A stretch of DNA of 64,000 bases, taken from Diplonema japonicum (taxonomy: Eukaryota > Euglenozoa > Diplonemea > Diplonemida > Diplonemidae). Made by a program: the position numbers and the translations under genes. Below the pieces are notes generated by a model. That model was not told the origin of the DNA, searched no databases, and saw only the letters and a list, made by a program, of their open reading frames with translations. How positions within the stretch are numbered: position 1 is the first letter of the stretch; each line of letters begins with the position of its first letter. Below are positions 1 through 12,056 of this stretch, in pieces. The DNA is taken from contig OZ025710.1 of NCBI GenBank assembly GCA_964019335.1, forward strand, positions 434,001-498,000, read 5' to 3'.

Positions 1-2
1 CA

Positions 3-584
3 CCGCAAGCACTTGAAAAACCTGTTGAGGAAAAAGCAAACAAACGGCTGCTTGCTGTGGACTTGGAGAACAAGATCCGCGAGGACCCCATGATGGCCAT
101 GCAGGCGGCAAGAATGCAAGCACTGCAAGAGAAACTGAACGATCCGATGTGGGCGCTTGCCTTGAACCAGAAACGGAAGAAGAAACACGAGAGTAGCAAG
201 AAGAAAGAGAAGAAGGAGATGAAGCACCGCCGACGGAGGGACTCCACAGACTCAACAACAACGAGGCGTGTGAAGAGGATCCGCAGGGAGGAGGACGAGG
301 AGCGCAGGGCGGCCAACTCGTACAACAAGTACAACAGAAGACGCCCCGAGCTGACGGAGGGGGAGAAGAGGCAGCGCTTGCGTGACATGGAGTCGGATGC
401 CCGCAGCTGGGAACGTGAGAAGAGGAACAGAATCGACACAGCCGGCAGGCGGGACAGGCGGGAGGAGGAGGAGAACAAAACGGGCGGGGCGTCCTACATG
501 CGCGAGGTGAACAAGCAAATGATGGGAAGGTCCCTTGAGGAGAGAATACGGACGAGCAAGAACCGGTTTGTGGCTTGTGTGTGA
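3..584 (+). pseudogene. CWC25-like splicing factor, duplicate copy, 5' end outside window
   Basis: The frame is open from base 3 and matches the C-terminal two thirds of the gene at 1343-2317 almost base for base (1-183 corresponds to 1641-1823, and about 226-555 to about 1947-2292). It lacks most of the lysine-rich and serine-rich linker of that gene and has a different last few residues (ending RFVACV instead of WSERVGSD). The CWC25 C-terminal signature (ELTEGEKRQRLRDMESDA) is kept, and no stop interrupts the frame, so a shortened protein could still be made if the missing 5' part is intact. The truncated linker and replaced end suggest a decaying tandem duplicate. Whether it is functional cannot be judged from this window. 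Confidence 0.6.
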
Positions 585-667
585 TGATGACTTTTGTACA
601 ATGTGCCATTAGGAGTCCCTTTAGCTTTCTGCCACATGCCTTTTGTGTCTGGGTCGTCACTCAGCGC

Positions 668-707
<40 letters not shown>

Positions 708-1342
708 CGATCCTGTCACCTGTCACATGCAAGACTTTTTTTATAAGTATATGCAACTTGTGCCGAGCAAAAAACTTTCGCAGCATTTTAGAAACCTTTT
801 TGCTCGTGCGAACAAAAAGACATGGATAGTCATTAAGAATTTTTTTTCTTACAACGCAGACTACCTACATATCTTTTAGCAAGCAAACTTTTTGAAAGAA
901 TTGTTATTGTAAAAAAAAAAAAGAAAAAAAGAGAAAAAAAAGAGTAGGGGCAGCTTGTCCTGTAGGCGAAACCGGCTTGCACAAACAATCAGCTGACTCT
1001 TTTTTTTTCTCACGGGCCTTTTTTTTTTTTCTCATTTGTTGTCTTCCCTTTCTTTCTGATATCTTCCTTAGACCTTCACCAGCAGGATCAATATGGACTG
1101 CCGGGGTCGCACCCCCCTACCCCCCCCCCTATATTAAATAATCACTGCATCTTATTCCTTTCTAGCTCTCATGCGGTGTGCTAGCTTACGGCCAGCCCTC
1201 GATTTCCTTACTTTTGTTTTCTTTTTTATCTTTGAGGATTCCAAAGATTCACCCCATCCCATCCCACCCCCCATTCAAATACCACAGGACACACCACCCC
1301 ACCTCATCCTTCAAAAACAAAACAAAACAACAAGCTGCTAAG
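585..1342. other. Intergenic region between the two CWC25 copies
   Basis: There is no credible reading frame. The stretch contains a run of about 35 T near 670-703, A-rich tracts near 910-945, a relic retroelement terminal repeat (878-1006) and pyrimidine-rich sequence with an AG at 1164-1165 that could be a trans-splice acceptor for the next gene. Confidence 0.6.
878..1006 (+). repeat. Solo relic of the retrotransposon terminal repeat
   Basis: Read on this strand, the stretch matches the reverse complement of the direct repeat that flanks the element at 35797-39817. Shared blocks include GAATTGTTATTG near 900, GGCAGCTTGTCC at 949-960 and GGCTTGCACAAACAATCAG near 974-992, in the same order. 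About 12 bases found in the full repeat are missing between the second and third block, and the A-run is longer. It is therefore a diverged solo copy inserted in the orientation opposite to the full element. Confidence 0.65.
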
Positions 1343-2317
1343 ATGTACGCCAAAAAGCAAACGAACATCATGCGGCACAAGCACTGGCACACCGGTGGCT
1401 TCATAATGCGTGATAAGGTGGCAAAAGCACAAGAAAAGGAAGAATTAGAGAAGAAAAAGCAGGACATAAGGGAAAAAGAGAGGGAGAAGGAAAGAGAGAT
1501 CAAATACTACCAAGAACTGCAAGAGCAGGCAGGCGGTGAGAAGAAAAAGGAACGCGTGGACTGGATGTACGAATACGGAGGGGTAAGGAAGCAGGCAGGG
1601 GTCGGACTGGAGATGGTGAGTGCTGACAAACCAACAACTACACCGCAAGCACTTGAAAAACCTGTTGAGGAAAAAGCAAACAAACGGCTGCTTGCTGTGG
1701 ACTTGGAGAACAAGATCCGCGAGGACCCCATGATGGCCATGCAGGCGGCAAGAATGCAAGCACTGCAAGAGAAACTGAACGATCCGATGTGGGCGCTTGC
1801 CTTGAACCAGAAACGGAAGAAGATGCAAGAGAAGGAGGAAAAAAAGAACAAAAAGGACAAGAAAGAAAAGAAAAAAGAAAAGAAAGAGAAGAAAGAAAAG
1901 AAGGAAAAGCACCGCCGTCACAGGTCCTCCTCCTCGTCAACAGGCAACAGGAAGCGCCGACGGAGGGACTCCACAGACTCAACAACAACGAGGCGTGTGA
2001 AGAGGATCCGCAGGGAGGAGGACGAGGAGCGCAGGGCGGCCAACTCGTACAACAAGTACAACAGAAGACGCCCCGAGCTGACGGAGGGGGAGAAGAGGCA
2101 GCGCTTGCGTGACATGGAGTCGGATGCCCGCAGCTGGGAACGTGAGAAGAGGAACAGAATCGACACAGCCGGCAGGCGGGACAGGCGGGAGGAGGAGGAG
2201 AACAAAACGGGCGGGGCGTCCTACATGCGCGAGGTGAACAAGCAAATGATGGGAAGGTCCCTTGAGGAGAGAATACGGACGAGCAAGAACTGGTCGGAGA
2301 GAGTGGGGAGCGACTAG
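1343..2317 (+). CDS. CWC25: CWC25-like pre-mRNA splicing factor
   Basis: A 324-residue basic, charged protein. CWC25 joins the Prp2-remodelled spliceosome to allow the first transesterification. Seen here: an N-terminal block with W-H near residues 15-16, a long K/E helix (about 25-65) and the family hallmark ERVDWMYEYGG (about 72-82). Next come KIREDPM (about 118-124), a lysine-rich and serine-rich linker (about 155-205) and a conserved C-terminal block ELTEGEKRQRLRDMESDA. The frame is open further upstream, but the ATG at 1343 places the conserved N-terminus correctly and follows a typical A-rich leader. A partial duplicate lies at 3-584. The presence of the factor fits a genome that still has GT-AG cis introns. 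Confidence 0.8.
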   Translation: MYAKKQTNIMRHKHWHTGGFIMRDKVAKAQEKEELEKKKQDIREKEREKEREIKYYQELQEQAGGEKKKERVDWMYEYGGVRKQAGVGLEMVSADKPTTTPQALEKPVEEKANKRLLAVDLENKIREDPMMAMQAARMQALQEKLNDPMWALALNQKRKKMQEKEEKKNKKDKKEKKKEKKEKKEKKEKHRRHRSSSSSTGNRKRRRRDSTDSTTTRRVKRIRREEDEERRAANSYNKYNRRRPELTEGEKRQRLRDMESDARSWEREKRNRIDTAGRRDRREEEENKTGGASYMREVNKQMMGRSLEERIRTSKNWSERVGSD

Positions 2318-2370
2318 TTTTGTGGAACGACAGAAAAGAAGAAGAAGAAAAAAAAAATATAACAACATCA

Positions 2371-2445
2371 TTGTCCCTTTTTTTTTTCTTGCTATTGTTG
2401 TCTCCCCTTGTCCTTCATCACCCCCTCCCCTCCCTTCCCCTCCAG
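2371..2445 (+). promoter_or_regulatory. Candidate trans-splice acceptor (pyrimidine tract plus AG)
   Basis: About 70 bases of almost pure C/T end in CCAG at 2442-2445, 11 bases before the ATG at 2457. No upstream exon that would use it as a cis intron is visible, so a spliced-leader addition site is the simplest reading. Confidence 0.5.
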
Positions 2446-2456
2446 GAAGAAGAAAC

Positions 2457-3305
2457 ATGGCAGCTGTTGAAAGTTGGCGCGGGATGCAAAGGGTGTGGAC
2501 GCAGACTGCAGTGGAGCGAATAGCAAGGGGGGTCCGAAGGTCGGGCGGCAAGGGGCAAGGCGGCACCACAGGCGAGCGGAAGATAACCATGTGGAGCGGG
2601 AACTTCGAAAACCGAGCCAGGAGGATGGAAGGGATCAAGAGGGTCATCCTTGTACGGCACGCGCAGAGTCTGGCTAACGCCAACAACGAGGTCTACAGCA
2701 ACACAGAAGACTGGAAAATAGGCCTCACAAAGAGAGGACGGGGCGCTGCGAAAAACGTAGGTGTGAAAATCAGAAAACTAGTAGGGAACGGCCCGTGTGT
2801 GGTGTACACATCGCCGTTTAAGAGAACAGTCGACACGTGCCTCGAGCTGGTGCATGGGATGAAGCAGGCAGGGTACAAGGGTGCCATCAACATCCGTCAG
2901 GACCCGAACATCACAGAGCAGCAGTTTGGGAACTACCAGAACCCCCGCACCATGTCGCACCTGTTCAGCGTCAGGCAGCTGTACGGAAGGTTCTTTTGGC
3001 AGTTCTCCGAAGGGGAGTCGGGGACAAGCGTGCACCAGCGTGTCGCGACCTTCACGGACACAACGCTGCCAGGTGTCGCTGCTTCGCACCGCCCAGCGCA
3101 AGACCTCACTGTGGTCGTGGTGACCCACGGCCTGGCTTTACGGGCGTTTCTTATGTCGTGGTTCTGGCTTGGCGTCCGGTCGTTTGAGAAGATGAAGAAC
3201 CCGTCCAACTGCGCTGTTGTGGTTCTACAGCGCGGACCTGACGGCGGGTACAGGATGGACACAGCAGAGAGCGAAGGGTTCACAGGGATAAAAGAGTTGC
3301 CTTGA
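2457..3305 (+). CDS. Histidine phosphatase superfamily protein (phosphoglycerate mutase-like)
   Basis: A 282-residue protein of the branch 1 histidine phosphatase family. It carries the RHG-type motif as VRHAQS (about residues 66-71, catalytic His68), a TSPFKRTVDT arginine motif (about 120-130), an acidic TEQQFGNYQ loop, and the second catalytic histidine in VVVTHGLAL (about 219-227). The first 60 residues are basic and not conserved, and could be a targeting extension. The substrate cannot be told from sequence; broad-specificity or fructose-2,6-bisphosphatase-like phosphatases are the usual members. The ATG at 2457 is chosen because it directly follows the acceptor at 2445, although the frame is open upstream. 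Confidence 0.8.
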   Translation: MAAVESWRGMQRVWTQTAVERIARGVRRSGGKGQGGTTGERKITMWSGNFENRARRMEGIKRVILVRHAQSLANANNEVYSNTEDWKIGLTKRGRGAAKNVGVKIRKLVGNGPCVVYTSPFKRTVDTCLELVHGMKQAGYKGAINIRQDPNITEQQFGNYQNPRTMSHLFSVRQLYGRFFWQFSEGESGTSVHQRVATFTDTTLPGVAASHRPAQDLTVVVVTHGLALRAFLMSWFWLGVRSFEKMKNPSNCAVVVLQRGPDGGYRMDTAESEGFTGIKELP

Positions 3306-3308
3306 ACA

Positions 3309-3384
3309 CTTTTTTTGTTTCTTTTTTTTTTTTTCTTCTTTTTTACATGTTTCTGTGAATCAACCCCCCCCCTCACTCCGACAG
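3309..3384 (+). promoter_or_regulatory. Candidate trans-splice acceptor before the cyclin gene
   Basis: T-rich then C-rich tract ending CCGACAG at 3378-3384, followed by an A-rich leader of about 37 bases and the ATG at 3422. It has the same layout as the acceptor before 2457. Confidence 0.45.
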
Positions 3385-3421
3385 GGAAAAAAAAAAAGAA
3401 AAAAAAAAAAAAAAAAAGGAA

Positions 3422-3973
3422 ATGCACATTCCTAACCGCAAGACGTGGTCAGAGGTGCAGAATTCTCTTTCGTACCATGAGACGCTTCCCATCATCGCGG
3501 AGATAGTATCGGGGATCGCGCAGTCGGGCAGCCACCGGGGGGTGCATGGGGGGGTGTGCCACCACCCGGTGGGGCATGTTTTTGAGTGCCCTCCCAGCGG
3601 GCCTGGTGTCTCTCTTCAAGACTACTTGATCCGCCTGTGCAAGTACGGCATGTGCAGCAGCAACACCTTTGTCACAATGGTGGTGTTGATCGATCGAATT
3701 GCCACCAAGGCACACTTACCTATTACTGAGCGGAATATACATAAGCTGCTTCTTGCCACGTTCTTGATTTCGGTGAAGCTAACAGAGGACCAGTGTTATA
3801 GCAACGCGTACTACGCGGGGGTTGGAGGGATGTCCACTTCTGCTCTGAATTCGCTGGAAAAATGTGCGCTTCAGTTGCTGAACTGGGATCTGTTTATCGC
3901 TGAGTCCGAGTACAATAATTACCTCCAAAATTTTGAGGCGTTCCGGGCGCAGAACTATCCGAGGGGTGTTTAA
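3422..3973 (+). CDS. PHO80-type (P/U-type) cyclin
   Basis: A 183-residue small cyclin made almost entirely of one cyclin box (about residues 65-165). Visible family features are the helix LQDYLIRLCKYGMCSS, then a VTMVVLIDRIATKA helix, the NIHKLLLATFLISVKLTED segment (H-R/K-L-L-T-A-x-x-x-A-x-K pattern) and LEKCALQLLNWDLF near the end. Such cyclins pair with Pho85/CDK5-like kinases; in trypanosomes PHO80-like cyclins act in the cell cycle. An insertion rich in G and H (about 35-60) lies before the box. The start is the first ATG after the acceptor at 3384. Confidence 0.8.
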   Translation: MHIPNRKTWSEVQNSLSYHETLPIIAEIVSGIAQSGSHRGVHGGVCHHPVGHVFECPPSGPGVSLQDYLIRLCKYGMCSSNTFVTMVVLIDRIATKAHLPITERNIHKLLLATFLISVKLTEDQCYSNAYYAGVGGMSTSALNSLEKCALQLLNWDLFIAESEYNNYLQNFEAFRAQNYPRGV

Positions 3974-4482
3974 AGAAAAAGGGAAAAAAGAAAAAGAAAA
4001 GAAAAAAAAAGTTCCCCCTCTCAGCCGATTCCTTTTTCCCTTTCTTTTCTTTTTTCTTTTTTTTTTTCTTCTTTTTTTGTTGTCTACTATTCCGGAAAGA
4101 ATAGCAGAAGGGTGTGTTCCAGAAAAAAAAAAAAAGAAAAAGAGAAAAAAAAAAAGGAGGGGAAGGAAGAAGGGGAAAAAAAAAAAGTTTTTTTTTTTTA
4201 CCGGAATGAATAGAAATGAAATGGGAAAAAAAGAGGGAAACCAAAAAAAAAAAAAGAAAATTGAAGCAAACACCCACAAATCGATTTGGAGAATGAAATG
4301 TGGGGGAGAAATGAGAAAGAAAATAAAAAGTTTTTTATTTAACAGAGAGTGGATGGGGAACTTAATAAATAAATTCGAAAAAAAAAAAAAAAAAAGAAAG
4401 AAACAAACAAAAAAACCTCCCCATCTTCCCCTTCCTCCCTATTTTTCTTTTGTCACTGAAGAAAGAAAGAAAATTTACTTTC

Positions 4483-4521
<39 letters not shown>

Positions 4522-5572
4522 CCTCCCCCTTGGGTGATCGGTAGTAACTAATTGAACCCGCCCCCTCTTTTTCTTTCCAGCACTTCCATTTCCCTCCCAT
4601 TGAGGCCTTTGCCTTGCCCCTTTCCCCCCTTCCACCTTACAAATATAATCAACCATTGCAGACATGACTTCAAAGCGAAATGTGCATCCCCCCCAACCAC
4701 TTTTTGTTTATGGAAGAAAAAAAAAACCCCCGTATGTTTTTTTTTAAATAGAGAACCCCGCTTGCCCACTTTAAAAAAAAAAAGGGGAGAGAGAAAAAGA
4801 AACCTGCCGCCTTGGAAATCCACCCTTCACAATGGAAGAGGAAGGGTATACATGACGTGCAATATTTTTTTTTTTTTAAATTCTAAAACTTAATTATTTA
4901 ATAATACCTGCTTCTTCTTTTTTTTTTCTTTTTTTTTCTTCTTTTTTTCATTGCGAGATTTATACCATATTAACCCTGGACCCCCATGTCATATAATATA
5001 TGTCATGGAAAAAAAAATGAAAAAAAAAAAAAAAAAAAGACCCCAAACAAATGCAAAGTTGCTAAAGCCCACTGACACACCCGATTTTTTTTTTTTTTTT
5101 AAAGGAGAAAAACGTTAGCTTGCAGGGTAAAATAAGCGAGGGGGAAAAAAAAAAAGAATATATAAAGTTAATATAAGTAAAGTTGTTCCCTTCCATCCTA
5201 GCAGGTGGCAGAGGTGATTTCTTTTAGAATGCAGGAAAAAAAAAAAAGAGAGAGAGAAAAAAAAATAAGTAAATAAAGTTTCTTGAGGATGTTTCTTAGC
5301 TTGCCCCCACCTACCGATTTGTTTCCCTCCCTCCCCTCCCCAACTCCCTACAGCTGTAACTTGTAAAACTTTTTTTTAAGAAAAAAAATGTAATCAGAAG
5401 GAAATATATAAAAAAAAATGCCAATGACAATCAAAAAAAAAAAACAGAAATAAAAAGAAGAAAAAGTCTCTTTGGCCATGACAAAGAAAGGAGAGGAGCG
5501 GTGTTCACCCCCTCCCAGTTTTTTTTTTTTTAACTACCATTAATTCGCACTTTCTTTTCTTTTTATTTTGCG

Positions 5573-5605
<33 letters not shown>

Positions 5606-6311
5606 CAGGACATATATGACAACTGTCTATTAATTCATAAACAAGAAGTGGGGAAAATTTAAAAAAAAAAAGAATAAAAAGAAACTTGGAAAAACTGTCA
5701 CCACAAGAGCGTTTTTTTTTTTTTTTTTAAACTTATCAAATACCTATCTCATACCCCACCCACCCGCCCTTTTTTTTGTTCACTCCGCCACCTGAGAAGA
5801 ACGAAAATTCCTCACTTGGAGTCACTTACCTCGTATTTGAACAACTCTTTTAAAAAGACCACCTAACAAACAGTCAATGCCCCCCTTTTTTTTGTTTTTT
5901 CCCCTCCCTTTTTTTTCCGAAGAAAAAAAAAATAAATAAAAAGTATAGAACTTTTTAGAGTTTTTGTTTCTCTCTTTTCATCTTTATCCCTCCCCCCCCC
6001 TCCTTTTTTTTGACATTGCAGTCTAAAAAAAAAAACCCCCCCTCACCCCATTTTTTTTTTAAAGAATACCTCAACGTTTTAAAAAAAACAGAATAAAAAG
6101 AAAGAATAGGAATGGGGGGGATTTTTCTTTTTAAAAAAAGAAATGCACCTCCCTCACCTCGCCCGCAGTCTATTCACACCCCCCCCCCCCCCCCCCTAGG
6201 CTAACAATACAGCCAAGCAACAAATCGGATGAATCAGGTGCTTTTTTCACAAAATAGTAAAAACTCTTTCCAAAATAAATCTAAAATCAACGCACCCCCT
6301 GGGCACCTCGA

Positions 6312-6379
<68 letters not shown>

Positions 6380-8258
6380 ACAGCAGTGATTTTTGAGAAC
6401 TTTTTTTTTCTGGCAAAAAAAAAAAAAAATTCGTTCATCTTTCATTTTTATTTCACAGCTTCCCCCCCCTCTCCAGCAAAAAAAAGAGAGAAAAAAAAAA
6501 TAACAGAAAAAGAAAGGCTTTTTAAAAAAAAAAAAAGAAATAATTTCAAAATAGAACGAAGGTAAAAGAGGAGAGGAGGGGAGTAAAGAAAAGGAAGAGA
6601 AAAAAAAAAAAAGAAGGAGTCCCTTCTCTTATACCCTTTTTTCGTGATCTTCGCTGCCACCCCTCATTTTTTTATTTCCCCCCCCTTAATTAGTACCCCT
6701 TGTGGATTAAGGAAGTACTAATTATAACACCCTCATTCCCCCACCCCTTCTGATTTCGCGAGCACCGGAGTACCCCTTGATGATAGTAATGGCAAGGTTG
6801 GCATTGCGCTTTACAAAGCTACCTTAAACGCTGCCGAGCAAGTTTATTTCTCTTTTATTTTCCCTTCTCCGTGACTGGTTTTTCAGCAATACCAATGTAG
6901 GGGGAGGGGGAATAAATGAAAAAAAAGTGCGAAAATAAACCATAAAAAAGAAATCCCCCCCCCCCCCCCCAACTTTGGGAAAGTAAACAACTAAACAGCG
7001 CCTTTTGACTTTTTTCTCGTTTACGTGATTCCCGCGTAGTTCCCCTTTCCCCTGTATGCAAGTATGTAAGCCGCCCAGTGGAATTTTTTTTTTTTTTTTT
7101 TTTTACCGTACCGGTCTGACTCCTGTGCCCTTTTTTTCTTTCTTTTTTCTTAGAGACAAAAAAAAAAAAGAATAAAAAATATATGTGGTGGTGGTCTTTT
7201 TTTTTTTAATTTTTATTTTTATTTTTTTTTTTTCCTCTCTCGGTGGTTGGGTTACAATTCCCCCATCATTGTGAGGGGAAGAAGAAGGGAAGATATATAG
7301 TAGCATATAAAGTACCTCAGTCAGTGGGGGGGGGGGGGGGGGAAATGGGATTTAAAAAATAAAAAAAATATACCGCGTGCAGAAAGGCTCTCTGTAAAAT
7401 TCTACAAGAGTGGCCTTTCTCCCGAGAAACCCTTTTATTTCCTCTTTTTTTTTTCACTTCTCCTTTTCGGTCTTTCGTCCCTTTGTTCTCCTTTCTTTCA
7501 TCCCCCTTATATGTTGTGAGAGTTTTAAGGCTTTTTTTTTTTTTTTTTTTTTGGTTGGTTCCTTTGTTGAGGTCTTAGCTTTCCCCACTGAAGGTACACA
7601 AAAGGGAGGGAAACATAGGTAATATACCAGCAAATCAAACAAGAAACTAGGTTATGGGTTTTTGCTTGTGGTGTGCAGCCACCGTCTACTCTTTTGGTTG
7701 GCTGCAGCAGGAAAGGCAACACTAATTAATGTCAATAAGAAAAAAACTTGCTTTTAGGTCCGGCAAGCAGGTTTCGGGGAGAAAAAAAAATGGCTCTGCC
7801 CCCTTTTTCCAATGTGACTTCTCTTCTTTTCTTTTTTTTTTTTTTTCCGTTGCTGTTCCTCTATTTTTTTTTGTCTAATAATAACTACAAAAAAAAATGC
7901 GAAGAAAAAAAAAAAAAAAAAAAAAAAAGGCTCTTAATAATAACTACCATCTGCCAATACCACACTAAACGGGTCAAGGGGGCCCCTGGGTTACCAGGAG
8001 GCCTTCTGCTTAGATGGCAAACAACAATGATTCCTAAAAGTAGGAATTGAAGTTTCTTTTTTGTGTCAGAATGCGAGCTTTCTACCTACCTATCTCCTGA
8101 CCCTCTTAAGTGTCCCTCCCTTCCCCCTTTAGAGCTTTCTGTATTTTTATGGCAAAGCAGGGGGGAGAGGAAGATGAAGGATGAAGAGGGATATTTTCTT
8201 ATTATTCTTTTTTCTCGTTGCTGTCCTTCGACCGTGTCCAGAAACACGAGTTTGGCCT

Positions 8259-8292
<34 letters not shown>

Positions 8293-8757
8293 TTTTCTCT
8301 TTTTTTTTTTTTCTTTTTTTGTGCGGGAAGAACAAAGGAAGTATTAAAAAAAAATCTTTTTTTTTATTGTTCCTTTTCTTTTTTTTTTCTTCTTCCTGCC
8401 TTGATGTATGATAAACCATTAAAACTGAAAGGCCACAAGACTTAGATTCTTATATTAAAAAAAAGTGGAGGATTTTTGCCATATACATAAATTCTGATGA
8501 TAAGATGGGGAAGAAGGAGTGGAGTTTTTGTTAAGTGAATGATGAGCACCCACCCGCACACTGAAATTTATCTTTTTTATTTTTTTTATTTTTTTATTTT
8601 TGGCAAGGAGATCTTACACATGTTGTCGATATGCTAACTTCAATTTTACTGGCAACAAAAAAAAAGGGGTCCTTTTAGGGGGGGTTTTTTTTTTCCCCTC
8701 TTTTTTTTTTTTTTTTTTTTAGGCGTCCTGCCACATACCGCAGGTACCCTTAAATGT

Positions 8758-8810
<53 letters not shown>

Positions 8811-9247
8811 GATTCGGTATCTTTCCATTTCTTTAAAAAAAAAAAAGCCCTTTTGTTTCTCGCCAGCCAACAAAAAAAAAAAAAAAAAAAAAAACCGTCA
8901 AGTTATTTTTCTTTTTGGGCAGCGGAAAAAGGTCCCCCCCTCCCTCCCCTAATTTCCAGGCTTATCTGTTACTTCTCCGGTTCAGTTGCGTTCGGCCCCC
9001 TCTGCCGCCACCTTGTTTTTACATTTTTTTTCTTTGATAGGCCGTTACCAGCACTCCCCCCCCCCCCCCCCCCTCATAGTGATTTTCTTCTTTAGAAGAT
9101 TATCGCACACAGAAGCAGCAAGCTCAAGTGATGTTTTTTTTTTTTTTTTTTTTAACCTTAAAATGCCTCTTTTCCTGACTTTTTTTACTACTTCTCTCGA
9201 CATCTTCTTCGCCAAAGAACGGTTACACTACTGCAGGGGAGGGGGGG

Positions 9248-9418
9248 TATGTTGGCAAGGAAACGTGTTACCGTAGCTGGTTTCCTTATTATTCAGAAGA
9301 AATCGTGTTCCCTTCTTTAAGAAAAAGCCCCCAAAAATAAGGAAACGTGCTTCCATTCCGTATCTGTTTCTTTTTTTTTTTTTCAAAAAATACTTGGGAA
9401 CACGTTCTTGCCAACATA
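9248..9418. repeat. Short foldback (terminal inverted repeat) element
   Basis: The 5' arm TATGTTGGCAAGGAAACGTG at 9248-9267 is the inverse of the 3' arm (9399-9418, reading CACGTTCTTGCCAACATA at 9401-9418), with two bases missing on one side. A second inner inverted pair (TTTCCTTATT near 9281 and AATAAGGAAA near 9337) lies inside. The 171-bp unit could be a MITE or a transcribed hairpin. Confidence 0.5.
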
Positions 9419-10635
9419 GCTAGCCCTGGGGGGGGGGGGGGGTGTTAGAGAAAAAAATATGCACTCCCATCCCATTTCCTTGATCGTTATTCTTTTTTTT
9501 TTTCTCTTCTTTCAATGGGAAAAAAAAAAAAAAAAAAAAAACTCAAACAAAAAAAAGGGGAAAAAAAAATATCAGTAGTAAAGAAGAAGCATTGTTTTTA
9601 GTTTTTTTTTTTTTATAGAAATTAACTAAAAATAGTCTATCTTCTCGCACTGAGCAACCAAAAAAAAAATAATAATAATAATAATAATAATTCAAAAGTC
9701 ACCCAACTAGGTGCGCAAACAAAAGAATTTTTTTTCTTTCCTTTTTTTCGTTTAATAAAAAGAAAAATGTAAGAGGTACAGCACGGCCACACGGTTCTTT
9801 ATCAACAGCAACAAAACCAAATCTGTTGTTCTCTCTGGTGTTGTTTTATTTATCGGGGGGGGGGGGGGGGGGGTTGTTATTTGGTGGAGATCAGAAACCC
9901 TCCCCTTCCCATTCTTTTTTTTGGGGGGATCTTTTTTACACAATTCTGCGCATAGTCAATTTCGATTTAAAAAAAAAAAAAGATATCTGTTTTTTTTTTG
10001 TTGAAAACTAATGCTTCACAACACCATTCCACACCACCACCAGTATCGGTCTTGGGTGCGATGAACGGCTTTGCATTCGTAAATGTAAAGAAAAAAAAAG
10101 GAAAAAAAAACTTTTTTTCGATACATGCACGCAGGAAGGTTTAGGACACCCCCTTTTTTTTCTACAACCAAACAAAAAATAATAACTTTTCTGATCAATT
10201 TTCAAAAAAAAAATGAAGAAGGAAAAAAAAAAGGGGGGAAAAAAAAAGAAAAGGCTCACAGAAAGAAAAAAAAAAGAGAGAAAGAAAATAAAGAAGGGGT
10301 TGTGGAAAGAACAAAATATTTAGGCCCCCCCCCGCCGTACGTTGTTCCTGTTTAGCTGAAAGGGGGAGGGGGGGAAAAAAATGAAGGCCGGAAGAGGATG
10401 GATCATGCATTACGTGAGGGGTGGTACAGAAAGAAATACAAGATTTTTTTTTCCCCTTCGAGGATGAACCCCAGAGGACGAACGAAAAAGAAGAAAAAAA
10501 AACCATCCAAAAACCTTGCCCATCCCCAGGTGCCTTTTTGCGATTCTAAATCCCCCTCCCTCTCCTTCTCTGATTCTAAATCCCGCCCCTCTCCAAGAGG
10601 CAAACTTTGAACTTTTCTTTTCCGTGTGTTGTTTT

Positions 10636-10676
<41 letters not shown>

Positions 10677-10703
10677 CTCCGCATACCTAAAAGAATAGTT
10701 TCT

Positions 10704-10750
<47 letters not shown>

Positions 10751-10932
10751 TCCAGAACAAAAAAAAAAACGGAGGAAGCGAGACCTCATCCTTCACCCCT
10801 CCCCCTTGTTAGCGGTGTTGCAGGTGGTTGCAAATCCTTCTGCCACACAGCACTCCAGTAAATGCTCTTTCTATCGAGAAAGAACCTTGTGGCGCGCTGT
10901 CAAGGAGAAAAAAAAAATAAATAAAAACCGAA

Positions 10933-10965
<33 letters not shown>

Positions 10966-11118
10966 CTAAAGCCTCTTTAGAACACCTGTTTTTGACTTCT
11001 CCCCAAGGTGTGTCCTGAGCAACACAAGGACACACAGATCCCGTTCACATCATCGACCTTTTCTCGTCAAGGGCTTGTAGGACGGCATTCAAAAAACTCG
11101 TTTCTAGAGGTGCTTCAA

Positions 11119-11160
<42 letters not shown>

Positions 11161-11271
11161 CAAAGCTGGGAAAACCACCGAAGAAGGAAAAACCGCTGTT
11201 AAAGGGGGATGCAGGTAGTGGATGAGAACAAGGGGGGCGTCTCTCAAAGACCTCCTTTTAACTCATGTATT

Positions 11272-11318
<47 letters not shown>

Positions 11319-11866
11319 CCCTTTTTCTGTAGTTGCGGGTAGGGACCCCCAAAGTCATACAGTATTTTTATTATTATTATTATTATTATTTTTTTTTAAT
11401 CTCCCTGTAATAAGGAGAAAAATATTGTAATTAAAACCAAATAAATAAAAGGAAGAAAAAAAAGGGGGGGGGTTAAGTTTTGTATGTCCATTGCACGTTT
11501 TGTTTTTTCTTCTTTTTCTTTTTCCTCCATGGTTGTTGTGACCACTCCCCTATGTGTTTCCTGCCCCCTTTTCCCCGTTATTTTATTCAAGCTGATATAC
11601 TGGGTCTCGAAGAGAAGGGAGGAACCCCACCGCTTGTCTTAAGATGTCATGTTTTGTGCACCATGTGCCGTGGACGCAGATAAGGAAAAACCCCTCTTCT
11701 TCATTTTGTAGTGCTTTTTTTTTTTTTTTTTTTTTTTTTATCTCTGAAAAAAAAACGGACTATTAATGTAATGAAAGAGTATGACGGTGTGAAGGAGTAC
11801 CCTGAAGGGGTCTTTGCATCGATCTACCTGTCAAACAACAAATATCCCCTTCCCTTCCCTATCCCC

Positions 11867-11905
<39 letters not shown>

Positions 11906-12024
11906 CTCTTTGCGTCCTCAAGTGAATCGATTTTTTTAATTTTTTTTTTTAAAGGGGTAAAAGTCAACATTCAGTTCACAGTCTCTTGTGAAACCGTATT
12001 CCTACTTTTTCCTCAAAAAAAAAA

Positions 12025-12056
<32 letters not shown>

